From: Chrysochromulina parva | Lineage: Eukaryota; Haptophyta; Prymnesiales; Chrysochromulinaceae | NCBI GenBank assembly: GCA_002887195.1 | Contig: PJAB01001314.1 | Coordinates: 1 to 15,442, forward strand | Reading direction: 5' to 3' | DNA: 15,442 bases | Part shown: one piece after another, positions 8,599 through 15,442 of the stretch | Position numbering within the stretch: position 1 is the first letter of the stretch | Layout of the letters: each line of letters starts with the position of its first letter | The notes under the pieces: generated by a model | The model's database searches: none | Told to the model about the DNA's origin: nothing | What the model saw: only the letters and a program-made list of their open reading frames with translations | Made by a program: the position numbers and the translations under genes

Positions 8599-8838
8599 CG
8601 TCGGCGCCTCGATTTCCGATTTACCGGTAATACAGATACCGGTAAGATTATGGGCGCGCAAGACGTGCGCGCCGTTTCTGGATTTGAAGTTAAAGCGCGC
8701 ACATTTTTACTCTGATAACGACGACATGTCACACATCGGACCACAGACAAAGTCTCAGCCTGAGAAAACATGGCATGCATGCCGTGCAAATTTTCTTAGA
8801 AAGTTGTGTTTGGAATCGCATGGCAGAATACAAACTTG
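8599..8838. promoter_or_regulatory. Divergent promoter with paired TACCGGTA sites
   Basis: This 240-bp gap lies between the divergent starts at 8598 (-) and 8839 (+). TACCGGTA occurs twice, at 8622-8629 and 8637-8644, 15 bp apart start to start. Further right is the perfect 12-bp palindrome GGCATGCATGCC at 8772-8783, which extends to 18 bp with one mismatched pair. Confidence 0.5.
8622..8644. promoter_or_regulatory. Two TACCGGTA sites
   Basis: Two perfect copies of the octamer, separated by 7 bp (ATACAGA), centred about 35 bp upstream of the minus-strand start at 8598 and about 205 bp upstream of the plus-strand start. This is the only place in the window with a tandem pair. Confidence 0.45.
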
Positions 8839-10503
8839 ATGGAAGCTTTTGCCGTCAACGCTTGCGTCGTCGGCCTCCTTGGACCGCGAAGTGGGCTCAA
8901 CGGTGAGCACGTAGAGGTGCTCGGCTTCATTGACGAACCCGTTGCTCGCTGGCGCGTGCGCAGGCGAGCCAATGGAGAATTACTTCTTCTCCGGTCTGCC
9001 AACCTGCTCAATTTGGTGGCGCAGCCCGCCCTGAGGCAGCCATGTTCCACGATGGAAGCGAGCAGTGACTGGGCTGCGGGCGCGCCGCCCAAAGTGGAGC
9101 GCTTTTCCGAGGAGAAGCTGCCGCCCGCAGGAGAAGCTGCGGCGGAACGCCTAGTGGCGGAGGCGAAGCGTCTGATGGCGGAGGTAGAGGCGGACCAAGC
9201 AGAGGAAGCGGCTGGAGCGGAGGAGGCGGCGGCGGAGGCGGAGCGACTGGCAACCAAGGTGGACAAGACGGACGAGACGATATTCGCCCAGGCGCAGCGA
9301 CCCGATGCGGCCCTTCCGCAACCCGCTGTTGACGGTCGCATGGGAGGCGCCAAGGCCATTAGCGTTACCGAGGCCAGTGGCGTGCTAGCGCCAGCACGAT
9401 CGCCGGACAAGGTGGACAATGTTGCCGAGTTCGGCACAACAGCACTGCGCACGCCCAGCTCACCGCCGTCGACGTGCATGCAACCGGATCATCTTGCTGC
9501 CGTCCCTGAGCGTACCATCAGTCCCGACCGTCCTTCGTCTCTTCTCAAGTTTCCTATGCCGCCACAGGCGTATAGCATGGAGAGAGCCACCGCCCAGGCG
9601 TCGGGCGCACATCGTGCTAGCCGAAGCTTTCAGCGCATCAGTCGAGAACGCGGCAGGGTCAGCGAGCGTGTTGGTGCGGAGCGCTCAGCCGCGCAGAGCA
9701 TGGTTTACGCAGCCATGGAGAGGGCCTCGAAGTCGGTTGCGGCATCTCGGACGACCTCGCAATCTCGTGACCTCGCTGCATCGACCTCGCAATCTCGCGA
9801 CCTCGCTGCATCCACGTCGCAATCTCGCGACCTCGCTGCATCCACGTCGCAATCTCGCGACCTTACGAATGCAGAAGCCTCTTCGTCCCTAATTAGGTAC
9901 GAAGCCTCTTCGTCCCTAATTAGGTACGAAGCCTCTTCGTCCTCCTCAATAAGCGCTGTCATGGGCACCGCCTCGGCCTTGATCGATGCCCGTGATAGCG
10001 CCCATGATGGCAGTGCTGCACCCGTCGGGGCTGCGAGTGCAGTTGAAATGTTTGATCTCGCTCCGAGTCCGAAGGCGGTGGAGAAGGCAGTGTCGCCACC
10101 CTCGCTCTCGTCGCAGGTGCACACGCAGGATGAAGAGGAGAGGAGTAGCGGCACGCCCATGATGTTACCTCAATCGCCGGCAGCCCAGGTGGTAGCCCAA
10201 GTGGTAGCCCAGTTGGTAGCCCAGGTGGCTTCGAAAGCTGAGCACATACGAGGCCTGTCATTCGCTCAGGCTGTGCTGGGCCCTTGGCGATCCCCGGCGA
10301 TGCATCTCGATGCATCTCGATGCTGCCGCTCGTGTGGCCCATGCCTCGGCGCCGTTGGTGAAGCATCTCGATGCTTCTCGATGCTTCTCGACCGTTCGTG
10401 TGGCCCATGCCTCTGCGCCGTCGGTATACGCGTGCTCGCGTCCCCTTCGAACGCATCAGATGCCCTCTGCGCCCTTCTTCACACCCACCGAGCATGTGTG
10501 TGA
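8839..10503 (+). CDS. Low-complexity protein with N-terminal SH3-like barrel
   Basis: 554 residues from the first ATG after an in-frame stop at 8797. Residues about 10-59 (VVGLLGPRSGLNGEHVEVLGF...RWRV...LLLRSANL) resemble the small SH3-like barrel often seen in algal proteins with the pattern 'LNG..g.V.gf....rw.V....ge...lk..NL'; its ligand is unknown. Residues about 90-142 are Ala/Glu-rich and probably coiled coil. The rest is Ser/Ala-rich and carries three in-frame tandem repeats (30, 27 and 12 bp units). The last part, beyond about 10300, overlaps the start of the next frame and consists of short repeats, so the C-terminus is doubtful: this frame may splice into the downstream gene to make one larger protein. 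No signal peptide or membrane helix is seen. Confidence 0.55.
   Translation: MEAFAVNACVVGLLGPRSGLNGEHVEVLGFIDEPVARWRVRRRANGELLLLRSANLLNLVAQPALRQPCSTMEASSDWAAGAPPKVERFSEEKLPPAGEAAAERLVAEAKRLMAEVEADQAEEAAGAEEAAAEAERLATKVDKTDETIFAQAQRPDAALPQPAVDGRMGGAKAISVTEASGVLAPARSPDKVDNVAEFGTTALRTPSSPPSTCMQPDHLAAVPERTISPDRPSSLLKFPMPPQAYSMERATAQASGAHRASRSFQRISRERGRVSERVGAERSAAQSMVYAAMERASKSVAASRTTSQSRDLAASTSQSRDLAASTSQSRDLAASTSQSRDLTNAEASSSLIRYEASSSLIRYEASSSSSISAVMGTASALIDARDSAHDGSAAPVGAASAVEMFDLAPSPKAVEKAVSPPSLSSQVHTQDEEERSSGTPMMLPQSPAAQVVAQVVAQLVAQVASKAEHIRGLSFAQAVLGPWRSPAMHLDASRCCRSCGPCLGAVGEASRCFSMLLDRSCGPCLCAVGIRVLASPSNASDALCALLHTHRACV
9754..9866 (+). repeat. 30-bp in-frame tandem repeat, about 3.8 copies
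   Basis: Units start at 9754, 9784, 9814 and 9844 and encode TSQSRDLAAS; the fourth changes after SRDL. The copies differ by only one or two bases. Coding repeats with no spacers and a period divisible by 3 argue for slippage within a gene, not a CRISPR array. Confidence 0.9.
9874..9943 (+). repeat. 27-bp in-frame tandem repeat containing CCTAATTAGG
   Basis: Two full units (9874-9900, 9901-9927) and a partial third encode EASSSLIRY. Each full unit contains the 10-bp palindrome CCTAATTAGG, an AT-rich motif that stands out in GC-rich coding sequence. The third copy diverges at that motif. Confidence 0.9.
10183..10230 (+). repeat. 12-bp in-frame tandem repeat, 4 copies
   Basis: Four 12-bp units starting GCCCA(G/A) encode an AQVV/AQLV-type repeat (AQVVAQVVAQLVAQVA), predicted as a hydrophobic-striped helix. 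Confidence 0.9.
10301..10425. repeat. Decamer repeats and a 66-bp-period duplication at the gene boundary
   Basis: TGCATCTCGA occurs twice in a row (10301-10320), and related GCATCTCGAT/GCTTCTCGAT units follow at 10363-10390. A 29-bp block starting CGTGTGGCCCATGCCTC recurs at 10331 and 10397, 66 bp apart, with two mismatches. Both overlapping reading frames stay open through it. It may be coding, intronic or the 5' leader of the downstream gene. Confidence 0.75.
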
Positions 10504-13500
10504 GTCGCGTCGTGTTCGCACAGGGGCGACCCTCTTGCTTGTTGCGTGTGAGACATGGTGGTTTGCACACCGCTTCGCTGCTCCGCCGCCTCCGCTGCTG
10601 CCGCCAGCCATGCCCTGGCCGCCGTCGTTTCCGTACCCGTCGCTGCCGCCGTCGCTGCCGCCGTCGCTGCCCCCATTGCTGCCTCCGTCGCTGCCGCCGG
10701 CGCTGCCGCCACAGCCGCCACTGCTACCGCCGTCGCTGCCGCCGTCGGTACCCCCACCGTTACTACCTACGCCCTCGCCTCCACCGCCATTGGTACCTCC
10801 ACCCTCGCCACCACCGCCGTTGGACCCGCCGCCTTTGGCTCCGCCGCCGCCGTCGCCGCCGCCACCTTCAGCACCGCCGCCGCCGTTGGCGCCACCACCT
10901 CCTTCCCAACCCCCCATTCAGCCGCCGGCCCAGCCTCCGCCCCCCTCTGCCCCGCCCTGGCTGGTGATGCTTGGGCAGTCGGTGAGAGAAAGGTATGAGG
11001 CACTTCCCCCTTTTGAGCGTCGTGTTGAGAGTGTCTCTCACGCGTCGCATGAGGGCTTCGTGCGGCTCGGAGATGGCGTGGCGCATCTAAGTGTGCGGGC
11101 GGCACGCCTCGCCGTCGGCGCGTTCGCGTTGGCAACGGCCTCAGCACAAACACCGGAGCGCAAGGACGCCGACACATGGCACCTCGGGGAGGGCCCCGCC
11201 GCACTACTCGGGATGGCAAGCGCGACCCTGCTTGCTGTGGCGGCAGTAGCGCTCGTGTGCTGGTGCTCACCGAGCCTCCGACGTAGCTGCTCGCTCGGGG
11301 ATCGGGAGTGCAGGCGTCGCATGCATCGGGAGTGCCAGCGCGGCTGCGACGATGCACAGGACTGCTTGGACGCTTACTGCTGTGACTGCCTGAGCGGCTG
11401 CTTGCGTGCGTACCGGTATGCGAGCTGCCTGGAGCCCGGTACGCGCGCCGACCGCAAGACGCCGCGCCGGCTCATCATCGACTGCCATGACGAGAACGGT
11501 GGCGGAGCGTTCTTAGCCGGCCGCGCTGGCTACCGGTACTTGCCCTTGGACGAGGACGAGGACGGCGCGCCAGTCCCATCCACAGGCTCGTGTGGCAGCA
11601 TGGGCGGCACTGTGAACCGCTCTGTGAACGGCGGCGCGTTGTACCTTGAGGCGGCGCAACGCCTGCGCCGCACGGGGTTGGTACCGAGCCCTCGCCCTGT
11701 GGGGAACTGTGCACTCATGGCCTCGCCCTCACGACGTAGCCTACGCTTCCTCCCGCATTCACAGAAGGTCCCCATCGCTACCGCTGGCGACGTGGAGGCG
11801 GGGGCACGGATCTCGGAGATCTCGGGGGATATCTCGGGGGCGCCGGGGGCACGGATCTCGGGGATCTCGGGGGATATCTCGGGGGCGCCGGGGGCACGGA
11901 TCTCGGAGATCTCGGGGGATATCTCGGGGACACGGATCTCAGGGCAGAAGGTTGAACTCGCAGTGGCATGCCGGCCGGTGGCCGGTAAGCACGTTTCACC
12001 AGACCGGTCAGACCGGCCGCATAGAGCTACCGGCAGGCCGCCGAGTTGCACGCCGTCGCTCCTGTACATTGGGCCAGCTGCTGCTGCTGCTGCGGCAGCC
12101 ACGTCGACTCCCCCGCCGTCCGTGCCACCGCTGCCCTTGCACGCGCCGACAGCATCGTCCGTTCGTCTGCTCCCTCGGCCTGCACGGCTGCCGGCTCCAT
12201 TCACAGCTCCATTCACAGCTCCAATCGCGGCCGAGGACCACCCTGGTGGTGCCCCCCCTACTCCTACCGAGGGGGATGACCCTTGTGGTGTCACCCCTAC
12301 TCCTACCATGGCCTCCTACCTGCCATCAATGTTCCATGCGACTGCACCTGCGCCTACGTCCAGCTCCGTGCCATCTCCACGCTCTTGCGATCCTCACGTC
12401 GACAGCGTCCTCACACCACGGCGACTGTTCCTGCTGCAGCCACGGCCACGGCGACAGAGCACTCCCGCCACGGCCACGGCGACTGCTGCTGCTGCTGCTG
12501 CTACGCCTGTGGTTCCTCTGCCACTGCCGTCAGGGCTTCATGTAGAGACGGCGACTCCGCTGTTGCCGCTGTCGCCGCTGTCGCCGCCCTCGCCGTCGCC
12601 CACACCAGCATCAGCGGCCGGGACACCCCCGCCGTCATCGATGGCCATGATGATGACGGCAAGGGAGCCGGAGCGCATCACGTCGATGGCGGCGCGATTA
12701 CTTGACGAGGCGAGGAGGAAACGCGCCATGAGTCGTCTGTCATCGATCGGGGTGCTCTCGGCGCCCACCACGACGCTCGGGGTGCTCTCGGCGCCCACCA
12801 CGACGCTCGGGGTGCTCTCGACGCCCAGCACGACGCTCGGCAGCGGCAGGTTGGGCGTCGTGCTGGGCAGCGGCAGGATGGGCACGTTCGGCGCAGACGA
12901 GCAACGCGAGGCCCCTCGAGGCACAAGTAGGACCCCTTTCAGGACGCGCCAAGAGGCGCAGGAGGAGGCACAGGTACCGGCACAGGGAGAGGCGCGGGGT
13001 GCGGAGACTGAGCAGAACACTCCCGAGTATGCGCCAGACGATCCGTATCGCTCGTTCACCGGCATGGCGACAGCCATCGGAGAGAAGGGACCTCGGCGTG
13101 ACACAGTGGCAAGCGTGGCGGCTCGCCACTCGCTTGCAGCTACGACCGCGATCCGAACGGCCTCAGCCATCGTCGAGGGGGTGGCGCGCGATGCGGTGCT
13201 CGAGCTCGAGCGGAAGGAGCTCGCGGAGATTGAGGCGAGCTCGCGGAGATTGGCGGAGATGGAGGCGAGCTCGCGGAGATTGGGGAGGAGCGACGCGGTG
13301 CTCGAGCTGGAGCTCGCGGAGATTGAGGAGGAGCGACGCGCCATTGAGGAACTCGAAGCGAGGGAGGCGCGCGCGCAGGATGGGGGCGTCGGTAGCGCCC
13401 ATGACAGCGCGCAGGATGGGGGCGTTGATAACGTCGGATCGAGAGGGAGGCGAGCCGAGCCAGGAGGAGGCGTCTTTGATGAGGGGGGCAATCCGATGTC

Positions 13501-14919
13501 ATCAGTGGCAATCAGTGAGAGGCAAGCCGAGCCAGGAGGAGGCGTCTTTGCACGCGACGGCGAGGTAGAGGGGCTGCCCACGACGGCGTCCCCGACTTGG
13601 GTACTAGAGTGGCCGAAGGCACTCCCCGCTAAACCAGCGACTCTGACGACTCTGACCGACGCGCAGCTAGGCGGCTCGACCGAGGCGCAGCTACCAACTA
13701 TGCTAGGCGGCTCGACCGAGGCGCAGCTACCAACTATGCTAGGCGGCTCGACCGAGGCGCTGATGGCCTTGGAGATGGTGCGAGATGAAGGAGCTCGCTG
13801 ATTGCCTCTCACTGATTGCCACTCATGACCTCTGATTGTCCCCCTCATCAGGTGCGAGAGATGGAGGAGAGGCGCATCACAGCTATGGAGACAGGCTCGA
13901 TGCAGGAGCGGGCGGCAGCGGCGAGGTCGCACTGGAGCCAAGTGAAGCGGCAGGTGCGCGCGGGCGTGATCACCTCCGCCGAGGCGGCGCCGCACCGGCC
14001 TCACATCTCGGCGGCGATCTCCCTAGGTTGGTTTCGGGCGGAGGCGGTTACAGAGCTCAGCCTCACTCCAGGAGAGCAGCTCTGGGTGCTCGAGGACCCC
14101 GACCGCATCGCGACACCATCCGGGTGGATTATGGCGGTCAATGCCAAAGGGGACGAGGGCCTGGTGCCGGAGACATACGTACGTGTCATCCCCTCAACTG
14201 ATCCAGGCCACGCGCGGCTCCACCTCAAGGCCCAGCCTGCCGCCCAGCCACGTGGTCGCCTCGGAGGGCCCCCTAGGGAATGGCAAGGCGCCGTATCGAC
14301 CACTCCGAGCCTCTCGGGCACCGGATGCCCCACGAACCGCACGCGGCGCAGCTGCAGCTCCCTCGCTGACGACAGCGGCCGAGGGCAGGAGGCGATGTGC
14401 TGGGTCTCGACACCCCGGGAGGAGCGCGACGCCTCCATTGCTGATATGGTGCCGCCGACGCCCTCGCCGCGCGAGTCGATGACGTCACCGACGAGCCATC
14501 TGGCTGCATATCTCGCGACCTCGCCGACGGGATATCCACCGCTCGAGGAGCTGCTCAAACATGCGCTTACCTCCGAGCTTCAACCACCGCCCGCGGTACC
14601 GCCGCCAGGCTCGCCCGCGCCTGCGCAGGCCGTGAGCACAGAGATGCTACCGCCTGTGCTTCCTCCGCTTGTGCTTCCGCCGATCGAGGTGGCAGCCTCG
14701 CCGCGGTTGGCGTTGCCGCGGCTGGTCTCGGCGCCGGGCACGCAGCCAAAGACGTCGATGCGCGAGCGCTGGTCGCTCTCCCTCTCGCGCTTGGCTGCAT
14801 CGGGTGGTAAAGCTGCCATGGCCATTCGAGCTGCCTCATCTAGCGGCATGCCTGATTCTCCGAGGTTAGCGAGCGTTCCTTCATCAACCTGTACGGTGCA
14901 GACGCAGTACACGGTTTAG
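10460..14919 (+). CDS. Predicted type I membrane protein: Pro-rich outer domain, repeat-rich tail, SH3
   Basis: Join of 10460-13777 and 13852-14919, phase 0, giving 1461 residues; the frame is also open up to 10310. Residues 21-38 (TGATLLLVACETWWFAHR) form a weak signal/anchor segment. Residues 42-166 are Pro-rich (PPSLPP, PPPPS), recalling extensin-like cell-surface domains. Residues 247-269 are a strong membrane helix (ALLGMASATLLAVAAVALVC). A segment at 268-323 has 12 cysteines. The long tail holds tandem repeats, a Glu/Arg-rich coiled coil (about 913-970) and, from exon 2, an SH3 domain at about 1164-1220: ELSLTPGEQLWVLE, SGWIMAV, GLVPETYVRVIP. The end is Pro-rich with PxxP-type sites. 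Inferred role: a surface or endomembrane receptor or adaptor whose cytosolic SH3 binds Pro-rich partners. The start is uncertain, and it may be spliced to the gene upstream. Confidence 0.65.
11801..11940 (+). repeat. 45-bp in-frame tandem repeat, about 3 copies
   Basis: Units at 11801-11845, 11846-11890 and 11891 onwards encode ARISEISGDISGAPG; the last is shortened and ends in GTRISGQ. The copies are nearly identical, with E/G variation at one site. Confidence 0.9.
12751..12840 (+). repeat. 30-bp in-frame tandem repeat, 3 copies
   Basis: Three exact-length units encode GVLSAPTTTL with TTT to STT and A to T changes in the third. A 14-bp segment of the third unit is repeated in inverted orientation just downstream. 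Confidence 0.9.
12823..12868. repeat. 14-bp perfect inverted repeat (hairpin) within coding sequence
   Basis: GCCCAGCACGACGC (12823-12836) and its exact reverse complement (12855-12868) flank an 18-nt loop. The stem is GC-rich and would be stable in RNA. It lies in the membrane protein gene directly after the 30-bp repeats. Confidence 0.8.
13198..13370 (+). repeat. Repeated coiled-coil coding segment
   Basis: A short unit encoding A(E)IEASSRRL / AEMEASSRRL is repeated, followed by LELELAEIEEERRAIEELEAREARA. Heptad-like spacing and high Glu/Arg/Leu content predict a coiled coil, hence possible oligomerisation of the membrane protein's tail. Confidence 0.7.
13373..13425 (+). repeat. 36-bp-period in-frame duplication
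   Basis: A block beginning GCGCAGGATGGGGGCGT occurs at 13373 and 13409, giving AQDGGVGSAHDS followed by AQDGGV in the protein. Confidence 0.8.
13451..13550 (+). repeat. 28-bp direct repeats flanking an inverted intron-like segment
   Basis: Near-identical 28-bp copies (one mismatch) lie at 13451-13478 and 13523-13550, 72 bp apart; each encodes AEPGGGVF. They tightly bracket the segment at 13476-13525 that is an inverted copy of part of intron B. The 72-bp period keeps the reading frame. Confidence 0.9.
13476..13525 (-). repeat. Inverted copy of intron B sequence inside the coding exon
   Basis: By hand alignment, the reverse complement of these 50 nt matches 13802-13851, the last 50 nt of intron B, at 45 of 50 positions without gaps. 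In its own orientation the copy keeps CTGATTGCC and CCCCCTCATCA, but the terminal splice AG has become AA. On the plus strand it is translated in frame as part of FDEGGNPMSSVAISERQ. Confidence 0.85.
13669..13761 (+). repeat. 36-bp in-frame tandem repeat, about 2.6 copies
   Basis: Two identical units (13669-13704, 13705-13740) and a partial third encode GGSTEAQLPTML. The array ends just before the intron B donor. Confidence 0.9.
13778..13851 (+). other. Spliceosomal intron B (74 nt) with 8-bp terminal duplication
   Basis: Donor ATG|GTGCGAGA and acceptor CCTCATCAG|GTGCGAGA are inferred; splicing restores the frame into the SH3-containing exon, while reading through hits a stop at 13799-13801. 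The 8 nt at the intron start are exactly repeated at the start of exon 2. The interior has CTGATTGCC at 13798 and 13812 and CTGATTGTC at 13832. Its last 50 nt have an inverted copy at 13476-13525. Confidence 0.75.
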
Positions 14920-15442
14920 TTCACTTAGTTAGTTTCGAGAAGTCGCTCGCCCCCGCCCAGCACCGAACTCTTAAGGCAAAACGACGCGGAATATAGTGAA
15001 ATACAGGAGCCAAATGTCTCTTTTGACATGCAGATGTTGATGGATCGACGCATTCCTTGGCAAGAACACCTCAGACGCGTGAGAGAAAGGTTCGTTTCTC
15101 TTATTCATTTCCCAGGGAATCCCATGGGCTGGGTTTTAGCCTTTCGACGAATAACAGGACAATTGATTTGGATTCCTTTACGGATCATTCGAAGGATCTT
15201 GTACTTGGATCTGGGATTAACCTTGCATTAGCCACAAAAAGCGCCCAACACGGCGCGTCACACCGGCAATTTCTAAGCTGTGTGTGAAATCGATGTTGTC
15301 AGTGGGTCCATCATGGCAGGGTAGTGCTCGGCAAACGTTGCGCAATGCTCGTGCTGAGTATAACTTGCAAAAGTTGGCGGACAAAATGTTTAGAAGACAA
15401 GGTGAGGTGAGAGAACGACGAAGGTATGAACGTCTTTATGAA
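14920..15442. other. AT-richer region after the SH3 gene
   Basis: Composition drops clearly in GC relative to the genes to the left. The first part should be the 3' UTR of the membrane protein gene. An open frame at 14929-15231 (+1 frame) ends LYLDLGLTLH and includes DRRIPWQEHLRRVRER, faintly like the region after the catalytic core in LINE-type reverse transcriptases; this is too short to call. A second overlapping frame (15027-15287) is also open. No terminal repeats or transposon ends are visible. Confidence 0.4.
15221..15442 (+). CDS. Possible partial coding region running off the right edge
   Basis: This frame is open from just after a stop at 15218-15220 to the end of the window (74 codons); the first ATG is at 15293. 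The translated part is basic and helix-prone: ARQTLRNARAEYNLQKLADK, then MFRRQGEVRERRRYERLYE. The high Arg/Glu/Tyr content without low-complexity runs looks protein-like, but I recognise no family. It may be an exon or a mobile-element fragment. The start is unknown. Confidence 0.3.

Noticed and set aside
8599..8661. Upstream extension of the SGNH-like protein to 8661
   Set aside because: The extension reads through the paired TACCGGTA sites, and the ATG at 8598 has a better start context.
9754..9943. CRISPR-like regular repeats
   Set aside because: The repeats are directly adjacent without spacers, in frame with a coding region, and the context is eukaryotic.
10456..10917. Gly-rich minus-strand frame
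   Set aside because: It is the complement of the Pro-coding CCN run; polyGly arises automatically from it.
11411..11538. Two further TACCGGTA octamers
   Set aside because: They encode Tyr-Arg-Tyr within the membrane protein and are not near a start, so coding explains them.
11530..12309. 259-codon minus-strand frame
   Set aside because: It runs antisense to the 45-bp repeats and low-complexity tail and has no independent features.
12538..14004. 488-codon open frame on the minus strand
   Set aside because: It lies opposite the membrane protein gene, whose repeats, coiled coil, intron and SH3 exon fit the plus strand. The antisense frame is Ser/Arg/Pro-rich with no domains and crosses the intron, as expected of a GC-rich shadow.
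14929..15231. Calling a LINE reverse-transcriptase fragment
   Set aside because: The resemblance covers about 16 residues and I see no catalytic motif, so it is left as an unassigned open frame.

Overview
The window looks like nuclear DNA of a GC-rich unicellular eukaryote, most likely a microalga; a haptophyte fits best, but I cannot prove the lineage. The reasons are long low-complexity proteins rich in Pro, Ala and Ser, a three-AP2-domain protein, a six-EF-hand protein, an SH3 membrane protein, short spliceosomal introns ending in CATCAG, and AT-richer intergenic gaps. I see no bacterial operons, rRNA, tRNA, CRISPR array or intact transposon.

Layout, left to right. 1-126: an alternating 14-bp tandem repeat running off the left edge. 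100-2259 (-): a protein with three AP2 domains and two copies of a beta-rich 'VPPG' module plus Pro/Gln linker. 2580-4124 (-): an F-box-like, leucine-rich-repeat protein. 4658-6645 (+): a six-EF-hand protein with one 119-nt intron and an unassigned C-terminal domain. 6832-8598 (-): a protein resembling the SGNH/PC-esterase fold that lacks the usual nucleophile serine. 8839-10503 (+): a low-complexity protein with an SH3-like barrel near its N-terminus. 10460-14919 (+): a predicted single-pass membrane protein with a Pro-rich outer part, a Cys-rich segment after the membrane helix, a long repeat-rich tail and an SH3 domain, split by a 74-nt intron. 14920-15442: AT-richer sequence without a clear complete gene; an open frame runs off the right edge.

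The genes do not form an obvious pathway. Calcium sensing (EF-hands), SH3 docking, F-box/LRR and AP2 transcription-factor functions suggest a mixed regulatory neighbourhood. The shared signal is upstream: the palindrome TACCGGTA lies 25 to 107 bp in front of the start codons of all three minus-strand genes, and two of these sites sit in divergent promoters shared with plus-strand genes.

The most interesting item is the pair of introns. Both have similar 3' ends and repeated CTGAKTGCC-like nonamers. The second has a perfect 8-bp duplication at its two splice junctions, and 50 nt of it (45/50 identical by my hand alignment) recur in inverted orientation inside the coding exon about 280 bp upstream, between direct repeats. 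This is what a small introner-like element, or intron birth by local inverted duplication, would leave behind.
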